Below are positions 19,867 through 30,597 of a stretch of DNA of 64,000 nt, one piece after another. Every line of letters begins with the position of its first letter. Position 1 is the first letter of the stretch. Both the position numbers and the translations under genes were made by a program. Under the pieces are notes generated by a model. It was not told where the DNA came from. It searched no databases and saw nothing but the letters and a program-made list of their open reading frames with translations. This DNA is from an uncultured Clostridia bacterium (GTDB lineage: Bacteria > Bacillota_A > Clostridia > TANB77 > CAG-508): contig CANQQF010000003.1 in the NCBI GenBank assembly GCA_947625985.1, forward strand, positions 40,916 through 104,915, read 5' to 3'.

Positions 19867-20721
19867 TTAGATGATAATATCACGTTTTAATAAGTTAGCT
19901 TGTAATATTCCTGTACCAATAAATTTATCATCTAAATAAATTCTATATACTCCATCTGGTCTGTTTTTCTGTGTTAATTTTACTCCATTTAAAAAGAGTT
20001 CTAATTGTCTTTCATTTAAGTTTATTTTATTTTTATTGTTAAAAAATTCCTCAATAGATATTTGAATTGTTTTTGATTCTCTAAGTTGTTCAAGTGTTAA
20101 AGAATTTTCTATAGTAAAACTCCCAACACTTTGTCTTTCAAGTTCCGCCATATATCCTATTGTCCCTAATTTATCAGCTATATCTTCACATAAACTTCTA
20201 ATATATGTACCTTTTGAACAACTTACTATAAATTCTATTTGTTTGTTTTCATTATTTATATTAAGTAAATCTATTTTATATATTTCTATTTTACGTGGTT
20301 TTACTTCAATCTGAATTCCTTTTCGTGCATACTCGTATAGTTTTTTTCCTTTAAATTTTATAGCAGAATACATTGGTGCCTTTTGTTGTTGCTTTCCTAT
20401 AAACGATTTCAATGCATCTTTTATATTTTCTTTATCCATTATTTTAGAACTAACTTCTTTTTCTTCTATAATATTTCCTTCTATATCTGCAGTATCAGTT
20501 TTTTTCCCAAATTCAAGAATGACATGATAAGTTTTATCATGATTAATAAGATATTTAGAACATAAAGTTCCTTTTCCAATTAAAAGAGGCAACACTCCTG
20601 TTGCCATTGGATCAAGTGTTCCTGTATGTCCCACTTTTTCATTAAATATTTTCTTTACTTCTCTAACTACATCATGTGAAGTACAACCTTTAGGCTTATT
20701 TACAATTACTATTCCATTCAT
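19867..20721 (-). CDS. truB: tRNA pseudouridine(55) synthase
   Basis: A 284-aa TruB enzyme that makes pseudouridine 55 in the T-loop of tRNAs. The N-terminal GIVIVNKPKGCTSHD and GHTGTLDPMATGVLP (catalytic D37) are diagnostic, and SCSKGTYIRSLCEDIA follows at about 190. The C-terminal ~60 residues form a short PUA-like region. It is the last gene of the rimP-nusA-infB cluster, 9 bp after nrnA, and the structured element at 19737 follows it. Confidence 0.93.
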   Translation of the reverse strand: MNGIVIVNKPKGCTSHDVVREVKKIFNEKVGHTGTLDPMATGVLPLLIGKGTLCSKYLINHDKTYHVILEFGKKTDTADIEGNIIEEKEVSSKIMDKENIKDALKSFIGKQQQKAPMYSAIKFKGKKLYEYARKGIQIEVKPRKIEIYKIDLLNINNENKQIEFIVSCSKGTYIRSLCEDIADKLGTIGYMAELERQSVGSFTIENSLTLEQLRESKTIQISIEEFFNNKNKINLNERQLELFLNGVKLTQKNRPDGVYRIYLDDKFIGTGILQANLLKRDIII

Positions 20722-20729
20722 TTTAACTC

Positions 20730-21752
20730 CTATAAAGCTTTTTTTGTTTCAGCTATAATTTTATTTTTTACTTCATCAACAGATCCTTTTATAAAACATC
20801 CTGCAGCTCGTGGATGTCCTCCTCCTCCAAATAAGTAACAAATATCTGAAACATTTACATAGTTCAATGCACGCATTGAAATCTTAAATCCTCCTTTATC
20901 TTCTTTTTCACGTAAGAAAATTGAAACTTCAACGCCTTCTATACTTCTCCCTATATCTACTAAACCTTCATGATCACCTGGCTCAGCATTAACTTCTTTC
21001 TCGTCTTTACATGTTATGTATGAAAACGCAATTTTACCATCTTCTTCTAAAACCATCCTATCATTAACTCTTTTAGATAGCTCAAAATTTGCTTTGGTTT
21101 TTGTTTGTAAAACTTTTGCATAAATTCCTGGTATATCAATTCCTATTCTTAATAACTCTGCTGCAAATTCAAATGTTTCTGGAGTTATACCTTGATATTG
21201 AAAACCTCCTGTATCAGTTATTATTCCTGTAACTAAACATGTTCCAATTTCTTTTGAAACTTTTAAATCAAAATATTGAAATATAGTTATTAATACTTGT
21301 GCACATGCCGGTGCACCAGAATTAACAAAATTTATATCTCCATACATATTATTAGTTCCATGATGATCAATGACAATTGTTGATCTTGCATTCTCAAAGT
21401 ATTCTTTTCCCTCAAGTCTTGGTAAATCAGAACAATCTAAGGTTATTATTAAATCATATATTTCCTCATCTAGTTTGTCTTTTATATCCTCAACTCCAGG
21501 TAAGAAATTGAATAATCTTGAATATTCTGGAATGTATATTTCAGCTTCTTTATCTATTTGCTTTAAAGCGTGGTAAACTGCAAGTGTACTTCCTACAGCA
21601 TCACCGTCTGGTGATTCATGAGTTAAAAGTGCTATTTTTTTAGCACTTTTAATCATTTGTAACATATCTGTCAATGTTTTATTTTCTTCAACTTTTTCAT
21701 TTTCTTTTAACCCTAAAATTTTATTTAAGTCTATTGGTTTAATTATTTTCAT
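20730..21752 (-). CDS. nrnA: Bifunctional oligoribonuclease/PAP phosphatase NrnA
   Basis: A 340-aa DHH/DHHA1 phosphoesterase that degrades nano-RNAs and 3'-phosphoadenosine 5'-phosphate. HESPDGDAVGS (H45, D49, D51) and the signature D129-H130-H131 form the DHH domain, and GGGGHPRAAGC near the C terminus is the DHHA1 substrate-binding motif. The first ~30 residues are an extra charged N-terminal segment. It overlaps the end of rbfA by 14 bp, indicating translational coupling, as in many Bacillota. Confidence 0.9.
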   Translation of the reverse strand: MKIIKPIDLNKILGLKENEKVEENKTLTDMLQMIKSAKKIALLTHESPDGDAVGSTLAVYHALKQIDKEAEIYIPEYSRLFNFLPGVEDIKDKLDEEIYDLIITLDCSDLPRLEGKEYFENARSTIVIDHHGTNNMYGDINFVNSGAPACAQVLITIFQYFDLKVSKEIGTCLVTGIITDTGGFQYQGITPETFEFAAELLRIGIDIPGIYAKVLQTKTKANFELSKRVNDRMVLEEDGKIAFSYITCKDEKEVNAEPGDHEGLVDIGRSIEGVEVSIFLREKEDKGGFKISMRALNYVNVSDICYLFGGGGHPRAAGCFIKGSVDEVKNKIIAETKKAL

Positions 21753-22116
21753 CTTCTTTTCCCCTCTCAGGCATAATTTCTTTTAATATACTATCTATTC
21801 TAGCACCATATTCAAGAGAATCATCAAGTTCAAATATTAATTCCGGTGTATTTCTTAAATTAATTCTTTTTGCAAGTTCTGAACGTAAAAATCCAGATGA
21901 TTTCTTTAACCCAGCTAAAGTATCTTTTATATTTTTTGAATTTAGTATACTAACATATACTTTTGCAAATTTTAAATCTGTTGTAACTTTAACTTTAGTA
22001 ACACTAATTAAACCAGTTACATTTGGATTCTTTAATTTTTGGTCTATAATATAACTTAATTCCTTTCTATACTCTTCATTAATACGTCCAAATCTAGCAC
22101 TATTTTTATCTGACAT
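21739..22116 (-). CDS. rbfA: Ribosome-binding factor A
   Basis: A 125-aa RbfA needed for 30S maturation and 16S rRNA 5'-end processing. The N terminus RFGRINEEYRKELSYII, the central TVTKVKVTTDLKFAKVYVSIL strands and RTPELIFELDDSLEYG with the following helix fit the KH-like RbfA fold throughout its length. It starts 21 bp after infB and overlaps nrnA. Confidence 0.92.
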   Translation of the reverse strand: MSDKNSARFGRINEEYRKELSYIIDQKLKNPNVTGLISVTKVKVTTDLKFAKVYVSILNSKNIKDTLAGLKKSSGFLRSELAKRINLRNTPELIFELDDSLEYGARIDSILKEIMPERGKEDENN

Positions 22117-22136
22117 TGTAATCAGTCCATCCTTTC

Positions 22137-24857
22137 TTAACGCTTAATTTCTTCCATAATGTATACTTCTATAATGTCTCCCTCTTTAATATCGTTATAA
22201 TTTTCTATTTGCATTCCACACTCAAATCCTTTTGAAACTTCTTTTGCATCGTCTTTAAAACGTTTTAACGTTGCAAGTTTTCCCTCATGTATAACAACAT
22301 TTTCACGTATAACTCTAACTCCTGCATTTCTTTCAACTTTTCCTGTCAATACATATGCCCCTGCAACAGTACCTACATTTGAAATTTTAAATATTTCTCT
22401 AACTTCTGCAGTTCCAATGACTTTTTCTTCAAATTTTGGATCTAGCATTCCTTTCATAGCTGCTTCTACATCATCAATTGCTTGATATATTACTGAATAT
22501 TGTTTAATTTCAACTTCATCTTTTTCAGCAATTTCTTTTGCAACATTATCTGGTCTTACATTAAATGCTATTATTATTGCATCAGAAACTTTTGCAAGTG
22601 TTACATCTGATTGATTAACTGCTCCTGCAGCAGCATGTATAACTTTTACACGAACCTCTTCATTGCTTAACTTTTCTAGTGATTGTTTTACTGCTTCTAC
22701 AGATCCTTGTACATCCGCTTTTACTATTAAGTTTAATACTTTTAAATCTTCTTCAGCCATTTTGCTAAACAAATTATCTAATGTTATCTTGCTTTGTTCA
22801 CTTATTTTCTTTTCTCTTGCTTGTCGTTTTCTTCTTTCTATTAATTGTTTAGCCATTTTTTCATCTTTAACTTCATAAAAAGTATCTCCACCTTCAGGTA
22901 CTTCAGTAAGTCCAATAATTGAAACAGGTGTAGATGGTCCTGCAGATTTAACTTTTCTTCCCTTATCATTTCTCATGGCTCTAATTCTACCAATTGAAGA
23001 TCCTACAACTATTGTATCACCTTCATCTAATTTACCTCTTTGAACTAATAACGTTGCAACTGGTCCTCTAGATTTATCTAGCCTAGCTTCAATAACTGCA
23101 CCTTTAGCTTGTTTCTTCGGATTTGCTTTTAGCTCTAAAACTTCTGCTTGTAATAATACCATTTCTAATAATTGATCTATATTTTGATTTTTCTTTGCTG
23201 AAATAGGTACATATATAGTATCTCCACCCCATTCTTCTGGAACCAACTCATAATTCATTAATTCTTGTTTGACTTTTTCTATATTTGCATCTGGTAAATC
23301 TATTTTGTTTATAGCAACTATTATTGGTATACCAGCTGATTTAGCATGATTAATTGCTTCAACTGTCTGTGGTTTTACGCCATCATTTGCAGCTACTACT
23401 AATATTGCAATATCTGTAATTTGTGCACCTCTAGCACGCATCGCTGTAAAAGCTTCATGTCCTGGTGTATCTAGGAAAGTTATTTCTTTGTTTCCTATTT
23501 TAACCTTATAGGCACCAATATGTTGAGTAATTCCTCCTGCCTCACCTTCAATTACATTTGTCTTTTTAACTGCATCTAATAATGATGTTTTTCCATGATC
23601 TACATGTCCCATAACAACTACAACAGGTGGTCTTTCTTCTAATTCACTTTCTTTATCTTCTGATTCATCAAATAGAATATCTTCTACTTTAATTTCTTCT
23701 TTTTTATGTGCTGTTACTCCAAATTCTTGAGCTATTAAAAATGCTGTATCAAAATCTATATCATTATTTAGTGTTGCCATAATTCCATTTTCTAATAATT
23801 TTTTTATTACTTCTGCAGTTGTTTTCTTAAGTTCTGCGGCAAAATCTTTTACTGAAATTATTTCAGGAATTGTTATTTCTGTTAATTTAAATATTTTTTG
23901 TTTTGTAGTATTTGTAGTATTTTTATTTTTACGTTTACCTCTTCTTCCTCTAGCAGTTGTTAAATCATAATAATCTAGCATTCCACCATCTTGATCATTA
24001 AACATATTAGACAATCTATTTGTTTGCTTTAAATTCTTTAATTTTTTCTCATCAATTCCATTGTCTCTATTTCTCTTAGATTTACCTCTTTTTGTTCTAT
24101 TTTCATCATAACGGTTGTTATTATTGGATTTCTGTTTTTCCATTGTTCTATTGTAATCTTTTACACTTTCTTTTTCTACTATATCAGCAGACATAATATC
24201 TTTTATATTTTTATCAATTCCTTTTTCATCCAATGGTCTTTTATTTCCATAACGTTTTTGATTGTTATTTCCTTGTTTATTATTATAATTATTTTTATTA
24301 GCATTATTATTAAACCTATTCTTATTATAGGTTGTATTCTTTTCAGTATTAGTTTTTGTTTGTTTTTGTATTTCTGGTTGCACTTTTTTTGTAGCTTGTT
24401 CAGTTTTTGTTTCTACTTTTTGTATAGGTTTCACTTCTTTCTCTTCATTCTTTTTAGCTTTTTCTTTTTTAGATAATCCAAATAACTCACTAACAGACAT
24501 AGGTTTTGTTGTTTTGTTTCTATATACTATGTTATAGTCTTTATTTCCTTTTCTTTCAACAAATCCAATGTTATTCCTTTTATCTTTCTTTTTTTGTACT
24601 TTTTCTTGTTTTTGCTCAGGCTCATTTTTAATAATTACTTCTCTTCTAATTATTACAGGTTGTTTTTCTTCTTTCTTCGCTGTTTTTTCTTTTTTATTTC
24701 CATTTTTTGCAAAATCTTCAATTTTCTGAGCATCTTTGCGATCAATATTACTCAAATGACTTTTAGCTTCTATTTTCAGTTTCTCTGCAATATCTAATAT
24801 GTCTTTACTGCTTAAATTTAGTTTTTTGGCTATTTCATATATTTTTACCTTATCCAA
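22137..24857 (-). CDS. infB: Translation initiation factor IF-2
   Basis: A protein of 906 aa that delivers initiator tRNA to the ribosome. The N-terminal domain ([12 protein letters not shown]) is followed by a long Lys/Glu/Asn-rich linker to about 315, a second IF2-N domain, and then the GTPase domain with GHVDHGKT at about 417-424, DTPGHEAF and NKID. I prefer the TTG at 24857, six bases after GGGGGTG; the GTG at 24866 belongs to that binding site. It overlaps the end of ylxQ by 8 bp. Given the unusual phage starts in this window, the intact G domain and C2 domain are worth noting: nothing in this IF-2 looks abnormal. Confidence 0.94.
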   Translation of the reverse strand: MDKVKIYEIAKKLNLSSKDILDIAEKLKIEAKSHLSNIDRKDAQKIEDFAKNGNKKEKTAKKEEKQPVIIRREVIIKNEPEQKQEKVQKKKDKRNNIGFVERKGNKDYNIVYRNKTTKPMSVSELFGLSKKEKAKKNEEKEVKPIQKVETKTEQATKKVQPEIQKQTKTNTEKNTTYNKNRFNNNANKNNYNNKQGNNNQKRYGNKRPLDEKGIDKNIKDIMSADIVEKESVKDYNRTMEKQKSNNNNRYDENRTKRGKSKRNRDNGIDEKKLKNLKQTNRLSNMFNDQDGGMLDYYDLTTARGRRGKRKNKNTTNTTKQKIFKLTEITIPEIISVKDFAAELKKTTAEVIKKLLENGIMATLNNDIDFDTAFLIAQEFGVTAHKKEEIKVEDILFDESEDKESELEERPPVVVVMGHVDHGKTSLLDAVKKTNVIEGEAGGITQHIGAYKVKIGNKEITFLDTPGHEAFTAMRARGAQITDIAILVVAANDGVKPQTVEAINHAKSAGIPIIVAINKIDLPDANIEKVKQELMNYELVPEEWGGDTIYVPISAKKNQNIDQLLEMVLLQAEVLELKANPKKQAKGAVIEARLDKSRGPVATLLVQRGKLDEGDTIVVGSSIGRIRAMRNDKGRKVKSAGPSTPVSIIGLTEVPEGGDTFYEVKDEKMAKQLIERRKRQAREKKISEQSKITLDNLFSKMAEEDLKVLNLIVKADVQGSVEAVKQSLEKLSNEEVRVKVIHAAAGAVNQSDVTLAKVSDAIIIAFNVRPDNVAKEIAEKDEVEIKQYSVIYQAIDDVEAAMKGMLDPKFEEKVIGTAEVREIFKISNVGTVAGAYVLTGKVERNAGVRVIRENVVIHEGKLATLKRFKDDAKEVSKGFECGMQIENYNDIKEGDIIEVYIMEEIKR

Positions 24858-25167
24858 TAAAATCACCCCCGTTATATTTACCTTGGATTCCTTTTGCCAT
24901 ATTTATATCTTTAATTCCTAGAATCGCTTTATTAGATTTACCAATTGCTTTACTTAACTCTTCTATACTTCCATCTATCATTATTGGTATATGATATAGT
25001 TCACATATTTTTTTAAATTTTTCTTTTGTTCTCTCTGAACTATCTTTCGCCACAATTACTAACTTGATTTTTTTTCTTTTTATATCTTCTTCAACACTAT
25101 CTGCACCAAAGCTTAATTTTCTTGCTCTTGCAGCTAAACCAATCGCCCCTATTATATTATTCGTCAA
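24850..25167 (-). CDS. ylxQ: L7Ae/L30e-family ribosomal protein YlxQ
   Basis: A ~105-aa RNA-binding protein of the L7Ae family. [32 protein letters not shown] and [10 protein letters not shown] match YlxQ, which binds kink-turn RNA. I choose TTG 25167, six bases after AGAGGTG; GTG 25176 is inside that binding site. The gene overlaps ylxR by 11 bp and infB by 8 bp, so the three are translationally coupled. Confidence 0.85.
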   Translation of the reverse strand: MTNNIIGAIGLAARARKLSFGADSVEEDIKRKKIKLVIVAKDSSERTKEKFKKICELYHIPIMIDGSIEELSKAIGKSNKAILGIKDINMAKGIQGKYNGGDFIG

Positions 25168-25417
25168 CCAATACACCTCTTAATTTCTCATAAATTTCAT
25201 TTGATATTTTCATATCAAATACTTTCTCTAATCTTTTATTTTTTTGTAACTTATTTAGACATTCTATATCTTTACATATGTATGCTCCTCTTCCTTCTTT
25301 TTTTCCTGTTTTATCAATACTTATCTCATTTTGTCTATTTTTTACAATTCTAATAAATTGATTTTTATCTTTTTTTTGGTTGCATCCCATACAAGTTCTC
25401 TGTGCCTGCTTCTTCAT
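25157..25417 (-). CDS. ylxR: YlxR family RNA-binding protein (RnpM)
   Basis: An 86-aa protein of the YlxR family. RTCMGCNQKKDKNQFIRIV at the N terminus and GRGAYICKDIECLNK in the middle are its two signatures. In Bacillus the family binds RNase P RNA and modulates it (RnpM). It is located between nusA and ylxQ as in most Bacillota. Confidence 0.9.
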   Translation of the reverse strand: MKKQAQRTCMGCNQKKDKNQFIRIVKNRQNEISIDKTGKKEGRGAYICKDIECLNKLQKNKRLEKVFDMKISNEIYEKLRGVLVDE

Positions 25418-25432
25418 AGTAACACCACCTTT

Positions 25433-26554
25433 TTATTCTTCAGTTTCCTCAGTTTCTACCTCAGTCTCACTCTCTTCATCTTCTTCATTTTCTTTATTCG
25501 CTAACATTTCTCTAAATTGAGTTTCTGATTTAATATCAATTTTCCAACCTGTTAGTTTTACTGCTAAACGTACATTTTGACCACCTTTACCTATAGCTAA
25601 TGACAATTGATCATCTGGTACAATTACTTGTGCAAAATTCTCTTCTTCTTTTATGTCTACAGCTAATATTTTTGCTGGTAATAGAGCTGCTACTATATAA
25701 ATTGAAGGATCTTCATTCCATTCTATAACATCAATTTTTTCACCATTTAACTCATTTATTATATTTTGAATTCTTACACCTTTTTGACCTACACATGAAC
25801 CAACTGGATCTATATTTGGATCTGGTGAACAAATTGCAACTTTACTTCTATTTCCAGGATCTCTAGAAACACTTTTTATTTCAATTAGTCCTTCATATAT
25901 TTCTGGTATTTCAAATTCTAATAATTTTCTTACAAAATCTGGGTTGCTTCTAGAAACTATTACTTGTGGTGCACCTTTAGCTCCTCTCTCAACATCTAAC
26001 ACATAACCTTTTATTTTATCATTTACATGATACTCTTCATTAGGTATCTGCTCTTTTAGAGGCATAACTCCTTCTAGTTTACCTAGATCCATTATAACTG
26101 CATTTCCATCTGCTTTTTGTATTAATCCTGAAACTATTTCACCTTTACGGTCATTAAATTCAGAAAATAATATATCTCTTTCTGCCTCTCTTAGTTTTTG
26201 TACTATAACTTGTTTAGCAGTTTGGGCAGCAATTCTTCCAAAATCTTTTGGAACTATTTCTATGTTTACTGTTTCTCCAATTTTTACGTCTTTATTTATT
26301 TTCTTAGCTTCTTTTAAAGTAATTTCTGTATTTTTGTCCTTTACTTCTTTTGTAACTTCCTTTACTGAATATACATGTGTAGCACCTGTTTTACGATCCA
26401 TATGTACATCCACATTTTCAGCATCAAAATTTCTTTTATATGCTGTAATTAAAGCAGTATCTATAGCTTCCATAAGATATTCTTTTTTTATGCCCTTCTC
26501 TTTTTCTAATTCCTCTAATGCTATAATTAGTTCTTTATTATCAATAGCCTTCAT
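25433..26554 (-). CDS. nusA: Transcription termination/antitermination factor NusA
   Basis: A 373-aa NusA. The N-terminal RNA-polymerase-binding domain (ELIIALEELEKEKGIKKE), the S1 domain (GEIVSGLIQKADGNAVIMDLG) and two KH domains (GQKGVRIQNI and AIGKGGQNVRLA) are in the usual order, followed by an acidic Glu-rich tail. The frame is open to 26629, but ATG 26554 has GAGGAGG directly upstream and matches the family N terminus, so the extra 25 residues are not coding. It lies 34 bp after rimP. Confidence 0.93.
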   Translation of the reverse strand: MKAIDNKELIIALEELEKEKGIKKEYLMEAIDTALITAYKRNFDAENVDVHMDRKTGATHVYSVKEVTKEVKDKNTEITLKEAKKINKDVKIGETVNIEIVPKDFGRIAAQTAKQVIVQKLREAERDILFSEFNDRKGEIVSGLIQKADGNAVIMDLGKLEGVMPLKEQIPNEEYHVNDKIKGYVLDVERGAKGAPQVIVSRSNPDFVRKLLEFEIPEIYEGLIEIKSVSRDPGNRSKVAICSPDPNIDPVGSCVGQKGVRIQNIINELNGEKIDVIEWNEDPSIYIVAALLPAKILAVDIKEEENFAQVIVPDDQLSLAIGKGGQNVRLAVKLTGWKIDIKSETQFREMLANKENEEDEESETEVETEETEE

Positions 26555-26588
26555 TAATATTCCTCCTCTATTTATATTAAAAATTAAT

Positions 26589-27056
26589 TTATTTCCAATG
26601 ATATATAGTCTTTGCATTGCTAATGTCATTTAAGTTTATATTAAAAGTTTTTCCATCTTTTTCTATTGTTATTTCTTTTTCTTGAACTTTTTTTAATATT
26701 CCTTCTATCTCTTTATTTCCACTTTCATCTTTTTTAAATAACTTAACAAATATTTCTTTTCCCAATGATTTTTTATAATGATTGAGCTTTCTAAGATTTT
26801 TCTCTATTCCTGTTGATGATACCTCTAAATAATATTGTTCCTTTATTATATTTGCATCATCAAGTATGGGGTTAACAATATCATTAACTATTTCACAATC
26901 ACCAATATCTATGCTTTTTTCTGGTTTTTCAATAAATATTCTTAAATAGTAATCTTTTCCTTCTTTAACATATTCTATATCGTAAATTTCATAACCTTTT
27001 TTATTAATAGGCTCTTTTATAAGTTTTTCAACTTTTGTTTCTATATTGTTTGACAA
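26589..27056 (-). CDS. rimP: Ribosome maturation factor RimP
   Basis: A 155-aa RimP acting in 30S assembly. The N-terminal domain shows KGYEIYDIEYVKEGKDYYLRIFI, then DIGDCEIVNDIVNPIL and YYLEVSSTGIEKNLR, the family hallmarks; the C-terminal SH3-like domain follows. I choose TTG 27056, placed six bases after GGGGGA; upstream open frame to 27122 crosses a leader hairpin and is unlikely to be translated. First gene of the nusA-infB operon. Confidence 0.88.
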   Translation of the reverse strand: MSNNIETKVEKLIKEPINKKGYEIYDIEYVKEGKDYYLRIFIEKPEKSIDIGDCEIVNDIVNPILDDANIIKEQYYLEVSSTGIEKNLRKLNHYKKSLGKEIFVKLFKKDESGNKEIEGILKKVQEKEITIEKDGKTFNINLNDISNAKTIYHWK

Positions 27057-27079
27057 TTTAATCCCCCTTATCAGCAATG

Positions 27080-27104
27080 AAGAGTGGGATTTGTTCCCAC
27101 TCTT
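27080..27104 (-). promoter_or_regulatory. Leader hairpin before rimP
   Basis: AAGAGTGGGA pairs perfectly with TCCCACTCTT across a five-base loop in the 5' leader, 24 bp before the rimP start. It has no T run, so it is not a plain terminator. Comparable short GC-rich hairpins precede rimP in other Bacillota as far as I recall, but the role is unproven. Confidence 0.5.
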
Positions 27105-27160
27105 CTGTTCTATTTTATGCATATCTATTATACTCTCTTTTTATTAAAATTGCAAGTTTT

Positions 27161-28420
27161 TTATGATATTTTTTCTACAACTTCTGCTGCATCAGACACT
27201 TCTGCAATTTTTATATCTCTAACATGTTCAATCTTTTCCCATGTTGTTGTTCTTTTAAATAAACATTTAAAGTTTATAACTAACCATGATCCCATAAATA
27301 TTGGATAACACAACAATCCTCTAATCATTGGTTTAATTGGTCTTCTATCCAATGCCATTATTATTACTGCAGTTGCAATTGGTAATAAAAATGTTGGTAC
27401 TAAATACATTGCAATATTATATATAAATTCAATCTGTGTCATTCCATCTCCAGCATACATTAAGAAGTTTGTTGCTAATATTATTAATGTTAAAATAAAC
27501 ATTGGTATACTTCCTAATATATATAATAAACCATCAAAATTCATCATTGTTTTATTCTTTTTAGCTGCTTTAAATAATTTACCTGTATATTCTGTAATAC
27601 ATTGCATATGTCCTACTGTCCATCTACTTCTTTGTGACCATGATTGTTTAAATCCAGTTGGTTGTTCATCATATACTATGGCGTCTGTAGCCCATCCTAA
27701 TCTTTTTCCTTTAGCAATTCTTTGTAAAGAAAATTCAATATCTTCAGTCAATGTTTTTGTTTGCCATCCATCTGGTTTAACTACATCAAACTTAACCATA
27801 AATCCAGTTCCATTTAATAGTGGTGATAAACCTAAATTATATCTTGCTAAATGATAAAATCTATGCATTGTCCAATAGAATATTGCATATCCTGCTGTTA
27901 TCCAGTTATCTGTCGGATTTTTAATATCTCTATATCCTTGAACAACATCTTCACCTTGGCATAATTTTTTATTCATATTTTTTATAAAATCTTTATCAAC
28001 TATATTATCTGCATCAAATACAAAGAATGCATCATAATCTGCATTTTCTTCGATTTTTTGTTGTAAAAAACAATTTAATGCATAACCCTTTGTTTTCTTT
28101 GTTGGATCAAAACGTTGATATACTATAGCTCCTGCTTCTTTTGCTATTTCCGCTGTATTATCTGTACAGTTGTCAGCTATAACATATATATCATATAAAT
28201 CTTTGTTATACGTTTGATTTTTTAAACTTTCAATTAAATTTCTAACCACTGCTTCTTCATTGTGTGCGGGTATTATTGCCATAAATTTGTGATCTTTATT
28301 TACTTTCAAAGGTTTATCTTTTAATTTTACTAAAGAACATAAACTAACCATTATTTGATATAGCCAAAATATAGTAATTATCCATACTAGCGCCTCTCTA
28401 ATAATATATAAATATTCCAT
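27161..28420 (-). CDS. Membrane glycosyltransferase, family 2
   Basis: A 419-aa processive-type GT2 enzyme. One membrane segment at ~5-28 precedes the catalytic domain, which has IIPAHNEEAVV, the DNCTDNT strand, FDADNIVD (DxD), a TEDIEFS acidic site and QRSRW (QxxRW), as in cellulose/hyaluronan/PNAG synthase-like enzymes. Three to four membrane helices follow at ~300-390. It should build an extracellular polysaccharide or glycolipid. It is transcribed towards rimP, separated by about 100 bp, and has no obvious partner gene. Confidence 0.85.
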   Translation of the reverse strand: MEYLYIIREALVWIITIFWLYQIMVSLCSLVKLKDKPLKVNKDHKFMAIIPAHNEEAVVRNLIESLKNQTYNKDLYDIYVIADNCTDNTAEIAKEAGAIVYQRFDPTKKTKGYALNCFLQQKIEENADYDAFFVFDADNIVDKDFIKNMNKKLCQGEDVVQGYRDIKNPTDNWITAGYAIFYWTMHRFYHLARYNLGLSPLLNGTGFMVKFDVVKPDGWQTKTLTEDIEFSLQRIAKGKRLGWATDAIVYDEQPTGFKQSWSQRSRWTVGHMQCITEYTGKLFKAAKKNKTMMNFDGLLYILGSIPMFILTLIILATNFLMYAGDGMTQIEFIYNIAMYLVPTFLLPIATAVIIMALDRRPIKPMIRGLLCYPIFMGSWLVINFKCLFKRTTTWEKIEHVRDIKIAEVSDAAEVVEKIS

Positions 28421-28542
28421 TTTATTAACCTCTCTTATTTTTACTTTTGAATTTAGGTATCATTTATAATTGCCCACCATATTAATTATACTATTTTTTT
28501 TGGTATTTTGCAACATTTTCACCAATTTTTTCAATATTTCCT

Positions 28543-30489
28543 TTAACTGCTTTTTAAAACTTTATCTTTATTCATTTTTAATATTTTATCAATTATTTTT
28601 CCTTTTTTGTTATTTTTTTCTTCAACCCTATTAATTATGTTGTTTGACTCGGTTTCAGTTAAAGTTGGTTTTTTTATCTTTAAGTTTCTTCTTTGCATTG
28701 TTGAAGGCATATTTCTTTCTATTTTTGATTTTTCTTTTATTTTTGGTTTTTCTATAATTGTTTTTTCTTCCTGCTTTTCCACATGTGGAGCTTTAATATT
28801 TCTAATTTTTAATTTTTGCGTTTTATTCGTTTTTGGTGAATTTTGAGCTGAAATTGTTTCTTGTTTTTTTACTTTTGCTTTTTGTGGTTGAATAGATTTA
28901 GAATTTCTATTTTTCCTTTCTTGTTTTATTTCTTCTATCTTTTTAGAATATTCTTCTTCATAAGCACTTCCAAATTTAAATTCACCATATTCATCATCAT
29001 AATTATAGTCATCATCATCTTCTTCAACATTTTCATCATATTCATCTTCGTCATATTTAAATTTATGTTTTTCATTTTTGTTTTCTTCATAATTTTCCTC
29101 TTCTTCTATAAACTCTTCTTCATCGTGGAAAATTACATCATCATCATTTTCATATTTATCAAGATTTATTAAATCTTCATCTTCATCTTCATCGTAATCA
29201 GATTCATATTTTTCTAAATCTTCATAATCTTCTGTGTCCTCATCTAATAAGCCCATAGATTCTTCATCTATTGATTCTATTTCATATCCTTCTTCAACTT
29301 CCTCTTCTTCATATACACTCAAATCTCTTTCGAATTTTTCAGTAACTTCTTCTTTAAATACACTATATACATTCTTTATTCCTTCAATTCTCCAATAATT
29401 TGAGTTTATAACCGCTCCTACACTAATTCTGACATTTGTAATTTGTTCTTCAAAAGTTTTAGCCTTTTCTTCAATATTTTTCAAATAATTGTTATTATAT
29501 AGCTCATTATAAATTTTTTCAGTAGCTCTACCTAATATTTCTTTTTTAATAATTTCATATAAGTTATCAATTTGCATAATATCTTTTCTAAAATTAGTAC
29601 AAGCATCATTCATCATTTTTTCATGTATAATTTCGCCATTAATAGCTGTCATTCTCTCATTATCTAAAAATCCTACAATATAATCTTTTTCTGACTCTAA
29701 AAATCTTAATTTAACAGATATGTCTCTTAAAGTTTTTTCATATCTAGCAAGTAGTAGATTATCGTTTTCTATTTCTCCTAATAACTTTCTTAATTTATCA
29801 TATACTGTAATATAACATTTAGCTTCTCTTGTTGCTATATCCATTCTTACATTTATTGCATTTTTAATTACATCTTCATTAAAAGGAACTCTTTCACTCT
29901 TTCCATTTTCAACCATAATACTGAATATTTGCTCTTTTATTAAAGACTTATCACCATCAACAAAGTTCTTCATACGTTTTATATCTTCTTTGTCTATCAT
30001 CTCAAATAACTGCTTTGTCTTTTTTATTGTTAATAAATGATTTGCATCTGTTCCTTTCTTCTTTCTTGCACACCTATTTCTATTTTTCTGTCTTTCTATA
30101 AAAGTTTCTAGAGTTTCAACATAATTTCTTCTTATTTGTTTCAAATCTTCATTGTTTTTATCAATTTGACTTTCAATTCTTATAAGCTTTTTTTCTAGCA
30201 ATTCTGGTCGTATATCAAGGTCACTAAATAATGTGAATCTTTGTTGCTCGATTGCACCATTATTTTTATATATTAATTCTTGTTCTTTTTGTAATTCTTG
30301 TACCTTTTTTGCTATCTCGTCAAATTTTTGCAAAACTTCCTCTTCTTCTTCTAACATATTTTGATAGACTCTCATTTCTTCTACCATTTCTTTATATGTA
30401 TAGAAATTGTTTTTCAAATTGTTTTGCTTATTTAAACCAAGTATATCTTCCATATATCTCTCTAGTACAATTACGCTTCTTTCATACAT
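28543..30489 (-). CDS. Hypothetical coiled-coil protein with acidic linker
   Basis: I do not recognise this 648-aa protein. Residues 1-~385 are almost entirely helical with heptad-like Leu/Ile/Glu/Lys patterns, suggesting coiled coils. Residues ~390-510 are extremely Glu/Asp-rich, and the C-terminal ~130 residues are Lys-rich and basic. There is no signal peptide. ATG 30489 follows GGAGG by 8 bases; the longer frame to 30504 would include that site. It lies directly downstream of spoIIP. Confidence 0.75.
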   Translation of the reverse strand: MYERSVIVLERYMEDILGLNKQNNLKNNFYTYKEMVEEMRVYQNMLEEEEEVLQKFDEIAKKVQELQKEQELIYKNNGAIEQQRFTLFSDLDIRPELLEKKLIRIESQIDKNNEDLKQIRRNYVETLETFIERQKNRNRCARKKKGTDANHLLTIKKTKQLFEMIDKEDIKRMKNFVDGDKSLIKEQIFSIMVENGKSERVPFNEDVIKNAINVRMDIATREAKCYITVYDKLRKLLGEIENDNLLLARYEKTLRDISVKLRFLESEKDYIVGFLDNERMTAINGEIIHEKMMNDACTNFRKDIMQIDNLYEIIKKEILGRATEKIYNELYNNNYLKNIEEKAKTFEEQITNVRISVGAVINSNYWRIEGIKNVYSVFKEEVTEKFERDLSVYEEEEVEEGYEIESIDEESMGLLDEDTEDYEDLEKYESDYDEDEDEDLINLDKYENDDDVIFHDEEEFIEEEENYEENKNEKHKFKYDEDEYDENVEEDDDDYNYDDEYGEFKFGSAYEEEYSKKIEEIKQERKNRNSKSIQPQKAKVKKQETISAQNSPKTNKTQKLKIRNIKAPHVEKQEEKTIIEKPKIKEKSKIERNMPSTMQRRNLKIKKPTLTETESNNIINRVEEKNNKKGKIIDKILKMNKDKVLKSS

Positions 30490-30597
30490 GATAAAAACCT
30501 CCAATTTATTCTAGTCTTATTATATATAAAACAAATCAAAATGTCTAGCTTTGTTCGAAAAAAACTTGTAACATTTTCGAAATTTTTTTGTAATATT